Part shown: positions 33,793 to 42,448 of the stretch, piece after piece
Numbering within the stretch: position 1 is the first letter of the stretch
How the letters are laid out: each line of letters opens with the position of its first letter
Assembly (NCBI GenBank): GCA_934702375.1
Contig: CAKUYE010000002.1
Span: forward strand, 62,001-126,000
DNA: 64,000 nucleotides
Direction: 5' to 3'
From: an uncultured Bacillota bacterium
GTDB taxonomy: Bacteria > Bacillota > Dehalobacteriia > UBA7702
Made by a program: the position numbers and the translations under genes
The notes under the pieces: generated by a model
Databases searched by the model: none
Seen by the model: the letters and a program-made list of their open reading frames with translations, nothing else
Told to the model about the DNA's origin: nothing

Positions 33793-33930
33793 AAGGGAGT
33801 AGTTGAAAGTGGCGTTGTCGTCATCACGGTGAAAACCCGGTAGCGTCCACCTTTGTAAGGTAACAAGACTTTTTGGCAGTTGTTTGCGTTTATAAAATGC
33901 AATCGCTGGCAAAAAGTCTTTATTTTTTTG
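33793..33930 (+). promoter_or_regulatory. yybP-ykoY (Mn2+) riboswitch with terminator
   Basis: The 5' leader starts with AAAGGGAGTAG, contains GTCGTCATCA and CCCGG, and ends CAAGACTTT, the conserved parts of the yybP-ykoY aptamer. The 3' end of the aptamer (AAGACTTTTTGGCAG, 33865-33879) is also the left arm of a terminator, pairing with CTGGCAAAAAGTCTT (33906-33920) before TATTTTTTT. Metal binding would hold this arm in the aptamer and prevent termination, giving an ON switch. Known members control Mn2+ exporters, including P-type ATPases such as the gene that follows. Confidence 0.8.
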
Positions 33931-33959
33931 TAGATGAAAAATAATAAGAGGTGTAGTGT

Positions 33960-36581
33960 ATGAGTAAAGAACTATGGCAGCAAACCGCTGCGGAGCTTTT
34001 TCAGGAGCATGGCAGCGGCAGTGAAGGTCTTTCCGATGCCGAAGTTGCTGAAAAAGAAGCAAAGTATGGTAAAAATCGACTTGAGGAAGGTAAAAAGAAA
34101 AGCCCGTTTCGTATTTTTCTGGAGCAGTTTGCAGATCTTCTTGTGATCATTTTGATCATTGCTGCAATCATCTCCATGATTTCCGGCAACATCGAAAGTA
34201 CCATCGTTATTTTTGTGGTACTGCTGATGAATGCCGCTTTGGGAACGATCCAAACGGTAAAAGCGGAAAAATCTCTGGCTGCGTTAAAGGAAATGTCTTC
34301 TCCCAAAACAAAAGTTCTGCGGAACGGAAACATTGTGGAAATCAATTCGGAAGATGTGATGCCCGGGGATATTCTTTCTCTGGAAGCCGGCGACATGATC
34401 GTAGCCGATGGGCGTATCATTGAAAACTTCAATTTGAAGTGTGATGAAAGCTCTTTGACCGGTGAAAGTGAGCCTGTGGAAAAAACGGCAGAGGTCATTG
34501 CCGAAGAGGAAGTTGCTCTCGGTGATCGAAAAAATATGGTATTTTCCGGATCTCTAGTCACTTATGGACGTGCCAAGGTTCTTGTGACCGGTACCGCCAT
34601 GGATACGGAATTGGGCAAGATCGCTGCTTTGATGAATGATACAAAACAGCGTAAAACACCGCTTCAGGTTAGCTTGGATCAATTCTCCGCAAAGCTGGCT
34701 ACGGCGATTATGGTGATTTGCGTTATTGTTTTCCTGCTTTCGATTTTCCGCAGTCATATGACAATTTTGGATTCTCTGATGTTTGCCGTGGCTCTGGCCG
34801 TTGCGGCGATTCCGGAGGCATTGGCATCCATCGTATCCATTGTTCTTGCCATTGGCACGCAGAAAATGGCAAAGCAAAATGCCATTATCAAGGAATTGAA
34901 AGCGGTAGAATCTCTCGGCTGTGTTTCTGTGATCTGTTCCGATAAGACCGGTACCTTAACACAGAATAAAATGACGGTGCTGCGGCTCTTTGCCGATGGC
35001 AAGGATATTCTTCCCGAAGATATGAATATGGAAGAGGTCTCTCAGCGTACATTGGTTCGTATTGGTATTTTAGCTTGTGATGCCGTTGCGGATCAGGGCA
35101 GTGATCGGATCTTAGGCGACCCTACCGAGGCTGCTTTGGTGCAGATCGGAAGAAAGGCCGGCATAAACGAAGAGGAACTGCGCAATGACTATCCTCGTCT
35201 CGGTGAAGTCGCTTTTGATTCCGATCGTAAACGAATGAGTACGTTGCACCGTATCAATGGTGCCCCGATGATGCTGGTAAAGGGCGCTCTCGATCAGATG
35301 TTGGATCGCTGCGACAGCATTCTGACGGATCAGGGGATTCGTTTGATCACCGATGAGGATAAGGAAAAAATCCTGCATCAGAATCGGGAATATTCGGAAG
35401 AAGGTTTGCGTGTTCTGGCCTTTGCTCAGAGAGAATTGACGGCAGTGACGGCCCTGACGCCGGAAGATGAAGATCACTTGATTTTTGTTGGACTCATGGC
35501 CATGATGGATCCCCCCAGAGAAGAGTCCATTCGCGCCGTTGCCGATGCGGCAGCAGGCGGAATCCGTACCATTATGATTACCGGCGACCATAAAATCACT
35601 GCGGCGGCCATCGCCCGGCAAATCGGTATCTTTAAAGATGGTGATATCGCCGTAGAAGGTGTGGAGCTGGAACGGATGAGTGATGAAGAACTGGATCAAA
35701 TGCTGCCGAAAATCTCGGTCTATGCCCGTGTTTCTCCGGAGCATAAAATCCGCATTGTAAATGCCTGGCAGAGAAGGGGACAGATCGTTTCTATGACCGG
35801 GGATGGGGTAAATGATGCTCCGGCATTGAAAAAAGCCGATATTGGCGTGGCAATGGGCATTACCGGTACCGAAGTAAGTAAAGATGCTTCCTCGATGATC
35901 CTTGTAGATGATAACTTTGCTACGATTGTGAAGGCTGTTGTGAACGGCCGCGGCATGTATGCCAATATCCGAAATTCCATTCAATTTCTGCTTTCCGGGA
36001 ATATGGCCGGGATTTTGTGTGTTCTATTTGCATCGTTAGCCGGATTACCGGCACCTTTTGCTCCGGTACACCTTTTGTTTATTAATTTGCTTACCGACAG
36101 TCTCCCTGCTATTGCCATCGGTATGGAACCGGCCAAAAAGGGATTGTTGCGGCAAAAGCCCCGTGATCCCAAAGAGCCGATTCTGAATAAAGATCTTCTG
36201 GGAAAAATCGGCTATCAGGGTTTATTGATTGCTATTCCTACGATGATTGCTTTTTACATCGGTTATGCGGAGGACGCTGTTGCCGGCGCAACTATGGCTT
36301 TCGCTGTTCTTACTTTGGCCCGTCTCTTCCACGGCTTTAACTGCCGTGGTCGGGAATCCATTGTGAAGCTTGGATTCCGCAGTAATCCTTTCTCCCTTCT
36401 GGCATTCTTTGGCGGTGTTTGTTTCCTTGCTGCCGTATTGTTGATCCCCGGTTTAAAGGGATTGTTCCTTGTGGAAGGTCTTACCGGAGGAAAGCTTGGT
36501 ATCATTGCCGTATTGGCATTTGCCCCTACCCTGGTGATTCAGGTTGCGAAGATTATTCGTGACTATGTTTTGAAAAAATAA
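33960..36581 (+). CDS. P-type cation-transporting ATPase, probable Mn2+/Ca2+ exporter
   Basis: P2-type ATPase of 873 residues. Seen in order: the N-terminal cation-ATPase segment (LSDAEVAEKEAKYGKNRLEE), TM1-2, the actuator motif (SSLTGESEPVEK), TM4 with IPEAL, the phosphorylation motif CSDKTGTLTQNKM, the nucleotide domain, MTGDGVNDAPALKKADIGVAMG, and the final membrane domain (HLLFINLLTDSLPAIAIGMEP). This is the Ca2+-ATPase (SERCA/PMR1) group. The upstream yybP-ykoY riboswitch points to manganese efflux as the main role. GAGGTG lies a few bases before the ATG. Confidence 0.9.
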   Translation: MSKELWQQTAAELFQEHGSGSEGLSDAEVAEKEAKYGKNRLEEGKKKSPFRIFLEQFADLLVIILIIAAIISMISGNIESTIVIFVVLLMNAALGTIQTVKAEKSLAALKEMSSPKTKVLRNGNIVEINSEDVMPGDILSLEAGDMIVADGRIIENFNLKCDESSLTGESEPVEKTAEVIAEEEVALGDRKNMVFSGSLVTYGRAKVLVTGTAMDTELGKIAALMNDTKQRKTPLQVSLDQFSAKLATAIMVICVIVFLLSIFRSHMTILDSLMFAVALAVAAIPEALASIVSIVLAIGTQKMAKQNAIIKELKAVESLGCVSVICSDKTGTLTQNKMTVLRLFADGKDILPEDMNMEEVSQRTLVRIGILACDAVADQGSDRILGDPTEAALVQIGRKAGINEEELRNDYPRLGEVAFDSDRKRMSTLHRINGAPMMLVKGALDQMLDRCDSILTDQGIRLITDEDKEKILHQNREYSEEGLRVLAFAQRELTAVTALTPEDEDHLIFVGLMAMMDPPREESIRAVADAAAGGIRTIMITGDHKITAAAIARQIGIFKDGDIAVEGVELERMSDEELDQMLPKISVYARVSPEHKIRIVNAWQRRGQIVSMTGDGVNDAPALKKADIGVAMGITGTEVSKDASSMILVDDNFATIVKAVVNGRGMYANIRNSIQFLLSGNMAGILCVLFASLAGLPAPFAPVHLLFINLLTDSLPAIAIGMEPAKKGLLRQKPRDPKEPILNKDLLGKIGYQGLLIAIPTMIAFYIGYAEDAVAGATMAFAVLTLARLFHGFNCRGRESIVKLGFRSNPFSLLAFFGGVCFLAAVLLIPGLKGLFLVEGLTGGKLGIIAVLAFAPTLVIQVAKIIRDYVLKK

Positions 36582-36591
36582 TAATTCAGTC

Positions 36592-36630
36592 AAAAAGGCT
36601 TTGGGCGAGATTCGGTCAAAGTCTTTTTTA
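36592..36630 (+). terminator. Terminator of the ATPase gene
   Basis: AAAAAGGCTTTG (36592-36603) pairs with CAAAGTCTTTTTT (36617-36629), with one mismatch and a closing T-run. Confidence 0.75.
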
Positions 36631-36638
36631 TGCAAAAA

Positions 36639-36677
36639 AACAAGGGCAAAGTTGATGTCATCTTCTTTGCCCTTGTT
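36639..36677 (-). terminator. Terminator of the PBP1 gene
   Basis: AACAAGGGCAAAG (36639-36651) pairs perfectly with CTTTGCCCTTGTT (36665-36677). On the minus strand it follows the penicillin-binding protein gene and runs into TTTTTTTGC. Confidence 0.85.
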
Positions 36678-36691
36678 ATTATACTGTTGTT

Positions 36692-39010
36692 TTATGCTGC
36701 GATACGATTTAAACCGAGGAAGTTTCTTTGTTCCGGAAGGATTGCGGCTAATTGACGGAAGAGCGCATTGGCTTGATCGCCGCCGTCGTCGCGTTCTTCA
36801 TTGCCTCCATTATTGTTTCCTCCATTGTTTTCACCGTCGCCGTTGTTTCCTTCGTTATTACCGCCGTTGTTTTCGCCGCCGTTATTATTGTTTTCGTTGT
36901 TATTATTTTCTTCCTCTTCCTTCTTATCCTCGTCATCGCTGTCATCATCATCGCTGCTGCCGCCGGAATAATCGGAAATGGAATAGCTATAACCGGAAGG
37001 TCGGTCGAAGGTTTCATTTTTGATAACGCCGCTCTTATAGGCTTCTCCAACGACCATACGCCAGATAACAGTGGGATATTGACCACCATATACGTTGGCC
37101 ATGTATTGAGCTTTGCCGTCGGCGCTGACGTCGTTATCGTATCCCATCCACACCATGCCGACGATTTGCGGTGTGTAACCGGCAAACCAGGCGTCTTTGG
37201 TGCCGTATTTACCGCGGAAGGTTTTTGTATTGGGAAGCTGCGTTGTTCCGGTTTTACCGCAGATGTAAAGGCCGCCGACGTTGGCCCGGGTTGCGGTACC
37301 GCTGGAGACAACGCCGTGAAGGAGCTGACTCATGGAATAAGCTGTGGTTTCCTTCATGACCTGTTCGAACTGGGCATCGTGTTCGTATACCGGTGCATCG
37401 CCTTCGGATGCATAGCGACTTTCAATGCGGCGGATCGTTGTGAGATCCGTTTTATAACCGCCGGATGCAAAGCAGGTATAGGCTGTGGCCATATTCAGCG
37501 GAGATACACCGTAGGTAATACCGCCCAGAGCCAATGCCGGGTTGTCATCGCTTTCCACCAGAGGTAGTCCCAATTTTTTTGCAAATTCCCAACCGGTGGT
37601 GGTGCCGATTTCCTGAAGGAGACGAACGGCACAGGTATTGATGGAGTATTTTACCGCTACACTCATGGAAACTTCACCGCGGTAACCGCCGCCGGAGTTC
37701 TTCGGTTTGTAAGAGCCGGTAAGAGGAGCATCCAGAATGGTGTAATTCGGAGAATAACCTTTTTCCAAAGCCGGGCCGTAAACGGCCAGAGGTTTGATGG
37801 TGGAACCGGGCTGACGTTTCATATCCGTAGCGCGATTGTAACCGAAACGGGTGTCATATTCTCGGCCCCCGGCCATACCGTAGATCTCACCGTTTTTCGG
37901 ATTGGCAAAGATTGCGGCGCTTTCCAGCTGGTCATCACCATAGCCTTTGGGGAAAGAGTAATTCCCGTTGAGGTAGATATCATCCAGTTTTTCCTGGACG
38001 GCGGGGGTTAATGTTGTGTAGACACGGAAACCGCCGGTGTAGACCGAGCCGGTGCTGTAGCCCATTTCCACAAGAATGGAATCGGCTTCCTTGATGGCGT
38101 AGTCGGTAAAGTAGGAATGTCCTTCGGTGCTTTCTTCGGGTTTATGGATGTTGAGCACGATATCCTCGGCTTTGGCCGAATCGGCTTCTGCTTCGGTAAT
38201 GGCATTGTTCTTTACCATATTATCCAATACTTGGTTTCTTACCCTGATGGCTTTATCCATATCCGTTGCCGGAGAGTAGGCATTGGGGGAGGGCAGCATC
38301 CCTACCAGTGTTGCGCATTCGCTGAGGGTAAGGTCACTTACATCTTTATTGAAGTAGTAATTGGCTGCGGAACCGATGCCGTAAATGTTTTGTCCCATGA
38401 AAACTTCATTGAGATAGAAGGTAAGAATTTCATTTTTGGTATACATCTTTTCCAGCTTCAGAGAAACGATGGCTTCTTTGATCTTACGGTCGATCGTTTT
38501 ATCCTGGGAATTCAGAACGGCATTTCTTGCCAACTGCATGGTGATGGTGGAACCGCCTTGTGCTGCACCGCGGTGACGAATATCGGCGACGAATGCCCCA
38601 AAAATACGGATCACATCAATACCGTTGTGAGAGTAAAAGCGTGTATCTTCCGTGGATATGACCGCCGGGATAATATAGGAACTTTCATAGGCCGAAAAAG
38701 TTACGACATTGCGGAATTCGGAACCGCTGATTTCCGTCAGCAAATTACCGTCTCCATCGTAAACTTCGGATTTCGAAGCCTGTGAAATACCGTTGGTGTC
38801 CAGATCTTCCAATGCGCCCTGAATGTCATCATAATTTGATTTGATCAAAAAGCAGCTGTAAGCGCCTACTGCGATGATACAAAGCAAAATAACGAGAATG
38901 ACGATAAGGACAATGCGCTTCGCTATAGAGTGTTTTTTTCTTCTCTTCTTCTTTCTCTTTCTCTTTTTATCGGAAGGCGAATCCGAAAAGGAGTATTTAC
39001 TATTTGACAT
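36692..39010 (-). CDS. Class A penicillin-binding protein (PBP1A)
   Basis: Bifunctional peptidoglycan synthase of 772 residues. A Lys/Arg-rich cytosolic start is followed by a membrane helix (about 30-52). The glycosyltransferase-51 domain has STEDTRFYSHNGID, GGSTITMQLARN and a K.KE-like RKIKEAIVSLKLE segment. The transpeptidase domain has the active-site SxxK in PGSTIKPL, SxN in YSINT and KTG in CGKTGTT. The C-terminus ends in an unusual low-complexity tail (about 690-750) of Asp, Glu, Asn and Gly, then a short ordered end. TATAAT on the minus strand (39043-39048) has the palindrome GCTATT-TG-AATAGC (39060-39073) over its -35 position. Confidence 0.94.
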   Translation of the reverse strand: MSNSKYSFSDSPSDKKRKRKKKRRKKHSIAKRIVLIVILVILLCIIAVGAYSCFLIKSNYDDIQGALEDLDTNGISQASKSEVYDGDGNLLTEISGSEFRNVVTFSAYESSYIIPAVISTEDTRFYSHNGIDVIRIFGAFVADIRHRGAAQGGSTITMQLARNAVLNSQDKTIDRKIKEAIVSLKLEKMYTKNEILTFYLNEVFMGQNIYGIGSAANYYFNKDVSDLTLSECATLVGMLPSPNAYSPATDMDKAIRVRNQVLDNMVKNNAITEAEADSAKAEDIVLNIHKPEESTEGHSYFTDYAIKEADSILVEMGYSTGSVYTGGFRVYTTLTPAVQEKLDDIYLNGNYSFPKGYGDDQLESAAIFANPKNGEIYGMAGGREYDTRFGYNRATDMKRQPGSTIKPLAVYGPALEKGYSPNYTILDAPLTGSYKPKNSGGGYRGEVSMSVAVKYSINTCAVRLLQEIGTTTGWEFAKKLGLPLVESDDNPALALGGITYGVSPLNMATAYTCFASGGYKTDLTTIRRIESRYASEGDAPVYEHDAQFEQVMKETTAYSMSQLLHGVVSSGTATRANVGGLYICGKTGTTQLPNTKTFRGKYGTKDAWFAGYTPQIVGMVWMGYDNDVSADGKAQYMANVYGGQYPTVIWRMVVGEAYKSGVIKNETFDRPSGYSYSISDYSGGSSDDDDSDDEDKKEEEENNNNENNNNGGENNGGNNEGNNGDGENNGGNNNGGNEERDDGGDQANALFRQLAAILPEQRNFLGLNRIAA

Positions 39011-39079
39011 TTCCTTCCTCCTGCATGGAAAAATATATCAATATTATATCATAGATCTTGCTATTTGAATAGCATTACC

Positions 39080-39108
39080 TTGTAAATTTTTGTGTTTTAT
39101 GCTACTAT
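39080..39108 (+). promoter_or_regulatory. Promoter of the DUF3842-cooT-nadE operon
   Basis: TTGTAA at 39080-39085 and TACTAT at 39103-39108 with a 17-base spacer. A 14-base palindrome (39060-39073), which covers the -35 position of the divergent PBP gene, lies just upstream and could serve both promoters. Confidence 0.6.
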
Positions 39109-39191
39109 ATTATAAAATATTCCGCGCATTTTTGCGTGAAGGCTTTATGGAACGTGTTTGTCGTTTTTAAGGCAAAGAATAGGAGGATTGG

Positions 39192-39611
39192 ATGAAGATT
39201 GCAGTCATAGATGGTCAGGGCGGCGGTATCGGCCGACATATCATGGAAAAACTTCGTGCCCGACTGCCGGAAGATACGGAATTGATTGCATTGGGAACAA
39301 ATGCTTTGGCAACGGCTCAAATGATGAAAGCCGGTGCCAGTGAAGGTGCTACCGGAGAAAATGCTATTTGTTATATGGCAGATCGGGTGGATTATATTAC
39401 CGGAACCGTATCGATCCTCATTGCCAATGGTATGCTGGGTGAGATCAGTCCTGCCATTGCTGCGGCTGTAGGCAGTTCTCATGCAAAAAAATTCCTCTTG
39501 CCATTGAATAAAAATGACGTACATATTGCCGGAGTCTTAAAAGAGCCGTTGCCTCATCTTATTGATGAATTAACAACGATGCTTTGTAAGGAGGGATCTG
39601 AAAATGTGTGA
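39192..39611 (+). CDS. DUF3842-family protein
   Basis: Protein of 139 residues with a Rossmann-like start (KIAVIDGQGGGIGRHIMEKL) and the family's LGTNALATAQMMKAGA, GTVSILIANGMLGEI and PLNKNDVHIAGV segments. The function is unknown. It overlaps the cooT-like gene by 8 bases, and that gene is followed after 5 bases by nadE; the order DUF3842-cooT-nadE suggests a shared task, perhaps nickel handling or cofactor supply for a nickel enzyme. The ribosome site is AGGAGG, about 5 bases before the ATG. Confidence 0.8.
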   Translation: MKIAVIDGQGGGIGRHIMEKLRARLPEDTELIALGTNALATAQMMKAGASEGATGENAICYMADRVDYITGTVSILIANGMLGEISPAIAAAVGSSHAKKFLLPLNKNDVHIAGVLKEPLPHLIDELTTMLCKEGSENV

Positions 39612-39798
39612 AGCAAATATCTATATCCGCAATAAAGGCGAGAAGGACTATGAGCTGCTATTGGAAGCGGTGGATAAAGTGATTCCCGGTGACGGTGAGA
39701 TCCTGGTGGAAAGCATTTTCGGAGAACGGAAGATCGTAAAAGCAAAAATCGAGGAAATGTTATTGCTGGATCATAAAATCCATTTGGAAAGGATCTGA
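39604..39798 (+). CDS. cooT: CooT-family nickel-binding protein
   Basis: Small protein of 64 residues starting MCEANIYI, the signature of CooT proteins, in which Cys2 binds nickel in a dimer. The rest (AVDKVIPGDGEILVESIFGERKIVKAKIEEM) is the usual small beta fold. CooT helps load nickel into CO dehydrogenase in Rhodospirillum, and homologues occur in anaerobes with the Wood-Ljungdahl pathway. It overlaps the DUF3842 gene by 8 bases and precedes nadE. A second member is at 50663-50848. Confidence 0.85.
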   Translation: MCEANIYIRNKGEKDYELLLEAVDKVIPGDGEILVESIFGERKIVKAKIEEMLLLDHKIHLERI

Positions 39799-39803
39799 AA
39801 ATT

Positions 39804-40535
39804 ATGAAGGAAATTGCCGAGGAAATCATTAAATGGCTAAAGCGGCAATTGGAAACAACAGGAATGGACGGTTTTGTGCTGGGCCTTTCCGGGGGAATTG
39901 ATTCTTCGGTTGCTGCTGCACTGATCATGAAGGCTTGTCCCGACCATTCTCTGGGCGTTATTATGCCGGCAGGGAATCGGGAAAAGGATCGCCAGGATGC
40001 AATATTGGTGGCAGACACCTTTTCTCTTCCTTATATTGAAGTCCCTCTCGGGGAACATCGCGAAACCCTTTTTCACGATGTAAAGGCAGCTCTTGACCGT
40101 TCCGGTCGAGGCATTCGTGATGAACGGATGACAAAGGGCAACATCGGCGCCCGGCTGCGAATGACAACGCTCTATGCTGTGGGAAACAGTTTAAATTATC
40201 TCGTTGTGGGTACGGACAATGCCGCAGAAACTTATACCGGCTATTTTACAAAATACGGAGATGGCGGTGTAGATATTTTGCCCCTTTCCCATTTAAATAA
40301 AGGGGAGGTCTATCAACTCGGAGCCTATCTCGGTGTTCCCGAAGTGATACGGAAGCGTCCGCCTACTGCCGGCTTCTTTGCGGAACAAACCGATGAAGGG
40401 GAAATGGGTGTCAGTTATGATACCATCGATGCTTTCTTGCGCGGAGAGGATATCCCCGAAAAAGATCGTGAGATTCTGGATCATTTGCACCGGATTTCCG
40501 AACACAAACGTCATTTGCCGCCAACCGTAAAATAA
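39804..40535 (+). CDS. nadE: NAD synthetase, ammonia-dependent
   Basis: Enzyme of 243 residues making NAD from deamido-NAD, ATP and ammonia. The PP-loop is clear (GLSGGIDSSVAAALI, about 27-41), followed by GNIGARLRMTTLYAVGN, VVGTDNAAETYTGYFTKYGDGGVDI and KRPPTAGFFAEQTDEGEMG. No N-terminal glutaminase domain is present, so free ammonia is the nitrogen donor. It is the last gene of the DUF3842-cooT operon. Confidence 0.94.
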   Translation: MKEIAEEIIKWLKRQLETTGMDGFVLGLSGGIDSSVAAALIMKACPDHSLGVIMPAGNREKDRQDAILVADTFSLPYIEVPLGEHRETLFHDVKAALDRSGRGIRDERMTKGNIGARLRMTTLYAVGNSLNYLVVGTDNAAETYTGYFTKYGDGGVDILPLSHLNKGEVYQLGAYLGVPEVIRKRPPTAGFFAEQTDEGEMGVSYDTIDAFLRGEDIPEKDREILDHLHRISEHKRHLPPTVK

Positions 40536-40598
40536 TACGGGGAACGGATTATAAGTAAAGTAAGGTTTTAATAAATTTTATAGTTGAGGAGAATATCA

Positions 40599-41345
40599 AT
40601 GTCAGGACATTCAAAATGGGCTAATATCAAAAGAAGAAAAGGCGCAGTAGACGCCGAAAGAGCAAAAGCATTTACCAAGATTTCCAGAGAGATCATTGTT
40701 GCCGTTCAACAGGGCGGCCCGGATCCCGATGGTAACTTTCGCTTAAAATTAATGATTCAGAAGGCAAAAGCCGCCAATATGCCCAATGATAATATTAACC
40801 GCTGCATCCAGAAGGCTGCCGGTAACGGCGAAGGCGCTAAAATGGATGAGGTGATTTACGAAGGCTACGGCCCTGCCGGCACTGCGATTCTGTTAGAGAT
40901 CATGACGGATAACCGCAATCGTACCGCCAGTGAAATTCGTTATCTTTTCTCCCGTAACGGTGGTAATCTCGGGGAAACCGGCTGTGTTGCCTGGATGTTT
41001 GACCGTATCGGCCGCATCGTGATTCCCATGGAAGGCAAAGAAGAGGATGATGTGATGATGGCGGCTCTGGATGCCGGTGCCGAGGATGTATCTTTTGAAG
41101 ACGGCAACTGTGAAGTTGTTACTTTGCCGGAAAATCTGGAAGAGGTTCGTCAGGCACTTATGGCTGCCGGTTTGGAACCTACGGAAGTGGAAGTGACTCG
41201 GGTACCCAAAAATACCGTTGCGGTAGAAGATGTTGATCAGGCCCGCCAGGTTTTGAAGCTTTACGATGCACTGGATGAATATGATGATGTTCAGAATGCA
41301 TACAGCAACTTTGAGATCAGTGACGAAATTTTGGAGCAGATCTGA
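40599..41345 (+). CDS. yebC: YebC/PmpR-family regulatory protein
   Basis: Protein of 248 residues starting SGHSKWANIKRRKGAVDAER, the YebC signature. Family members act as transcription regulators or, in recent work, help ribosomes through proline stretches. Further marks: PNDNINRCIQKAAGNGEG, GYGPAGTAILLEIMTDNRNRT and FSRNGGNLGETGCVAWMF. The ATG at 40599 has GAGGAG 7 bases upstream; an earlier in-frame start at 40584 would fall on the ribosome site. Confidence 0.95.
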   Translation: MSGHSKWANIKRRKGAVDAERAKAFTKISREIIVAVQQGGPDPDGNFRLKLMIQKAKAANMPNDNINRCIQKAAGNGEGAKMDEVIYEGYGPAGTAILLEIMTDNRNRTASEIRYLFSRNGGNLGETGCVAWMFDRIGRIVIPMEGKEEDDVMMAALDAGAEDVSFEDGNCEVVTLPENLEEVRQALMAAGLEPTEVEVTRVPKNTVAVEDVDQARQVLKLYDALDEYDDVQNAYSNFEISDEILEQI

Positions 41346-41391
41346 TTTCTAAGGAAAACTTATCTTGAGATAGGAAAGAAAGTGAAATACA

Positions 41392-41805
41392 ATGGCTACG
41401 GATAAAAAAGGTATCATTGCAGAGTTTAAAGAATTTGCCATGAAAGGCAGTATTGTTGATGTTGCCATCGGTATGATTATCGGTGCTGCATTTAGTGCGA
41501 TCATTACCTCTCTTGTTGAGGATATCATTATGCCCCTGCTTGGGATTCTCATTGGGAAGGTTGATTTCTCCGGCCTTTCCATTACCGTTGGTTCTGCGAA
41601 AGTGATGTACGGTTCTTTTATCCAATCCTGCTTTAGCTTTTTATTGATCTCCATTACGATCTTCCTTTGTATCAAGGCGGCAAATAAAGCCAGATCCGCT
41701 TTTGAGAAAAAAGAGGAGATCGAAGAGGAGGAAGAGGAAGCCGAAGTCGCAGAAGATATTGCCTTATTGACGGAGATCCGAGATCTTCTGAAAAAGAAAG
41801 ACTAA
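41392..41805 (+). CDS. mscL: Large-conductance mechanosensitive channel
   Basis: Membrane channel of 137 residues that opens under osmotic downshock. Marks: the N-terminal amphipathic helix and first membrane helix (FKEFAMKGSIVDVAIGMIIGAAFSAIITSLV), IIMPLLGILIG, and the second helix (FIQSCFSFLLISITIFLCIK). The C-terminal bundle is preceded by a very acidic stretch (KKEEIEEEEEEAEVAED). Length is normal. A terminator follows at once. Confidence 0.95.
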   Translation: MATDKKGIIAEFKEFAMKGSIVDVAIGMIIGAAFSAIITSLVEDIIMPLLGILIGKVDFSGLSITVGSAKVMYGSFIQSCFSFLLISITIFLCIKAANKARSAFEKKEEIEEEEEEAEVAEDIALLTEIRDLLKKKD

Positions 41806-41810
41806 AAAAT

Positions 41811-41867
41811 AACTTCGTTTGGAGCCGGTGCGTTTATGTTACCGATTTCCAAACGGAGTTTTTTATT
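41811..41867 (+). terminator. Terminator of mscL
   Basis: AACTTCGTTTGGA (41811-41823) pairs with TCCAAACGGAGTT (41848-41860), extended by CGGT/ACCG inside, then TTTTTTATTT. Preceded by an A-run, it may also end the convergent glycosylase transcript. Confidence 0.82.
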
Positions 41868-42342
41868 TGGTTATGCTTTTCCAGGCATGGATGAGCTTTT
41901 CCAGATTCCAGGCGGCATTTGCCGGACTTGTGGAGGGTAATGCTTCCACGGGAAGAGAGATGCTCTTAAAGTGCTGCAGATAAAGCCCATGGGCTTTTTT
42001 GCCGTTGCAAAAAACTTTTTTGATTTGGGTCTTTTCCAACAATCCGGGGATATCGTTGGGAACGGCTTTTTTGATGCTGCTGTCTGCGGAACCGATGATA
42101 TCGCAGCTTTGAATGACATCCCAAAGGGCGATTCTGTGCTTTAATAAAAAATCCCGCTTCTCCGGAATCGTTTCCAGCAGAGTGTCGGAAAATACGGCGG
42201 ATAGAACCTTCCAGAAACGATTTTGAGGGTGTCCGTAGTAAAATTCGTTTTCTCTGGATTTTACCGAAGGAAATGTTCCTAAAATAAGGATCTTTGCTTT
42301 TTCATCGTATATAGGGGAAAATGGATGTATTTCGTTGCTCAT
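41863..42342 (-). CDS. DNA-deoxyinosine glycosylase (UDG family 6)
   Basis: Repair enzyme of 159 residues of the uracil-DNA glycosylase fold. The signature KILILGTFPSVKSRENEFYYGHPQNRFWKVL and IALWDVIQSCDIIGSADSSI match the hypoxanthine-DNA glycosylase group, which removes deaminated adenine. The C-terminal loop LPSTSPANAAW corresponds to the active-site SPA motif. It is a single gene on the minus strand, convergent with mscL. Confidence 0.88.
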   Translation of the reverse strand: MSNEIHPFSPIYDEKAKILILGTFPSVKSRENEFYYGHPQNRFWKVLSAVFSDTLLETIPEKRDFLLKHRIALWDVIQSCDIIGSADSSIKKAVPNDIPGLLEKTQIKKVFCNGKKAHGLYLQHFKSISLPVEALPSTSPANAAWNLEKLIHAWKSITK

Positions 42343-42448
42343 ATCGTTTTTATACCTCTATTTTATTTTAGAGTTGCACCGTTGATTTGTCAAATTTTTC
42401 TTGAAACCGATGCTGCTATCGCATATAATATTTTCAGGAGGTGGGACA

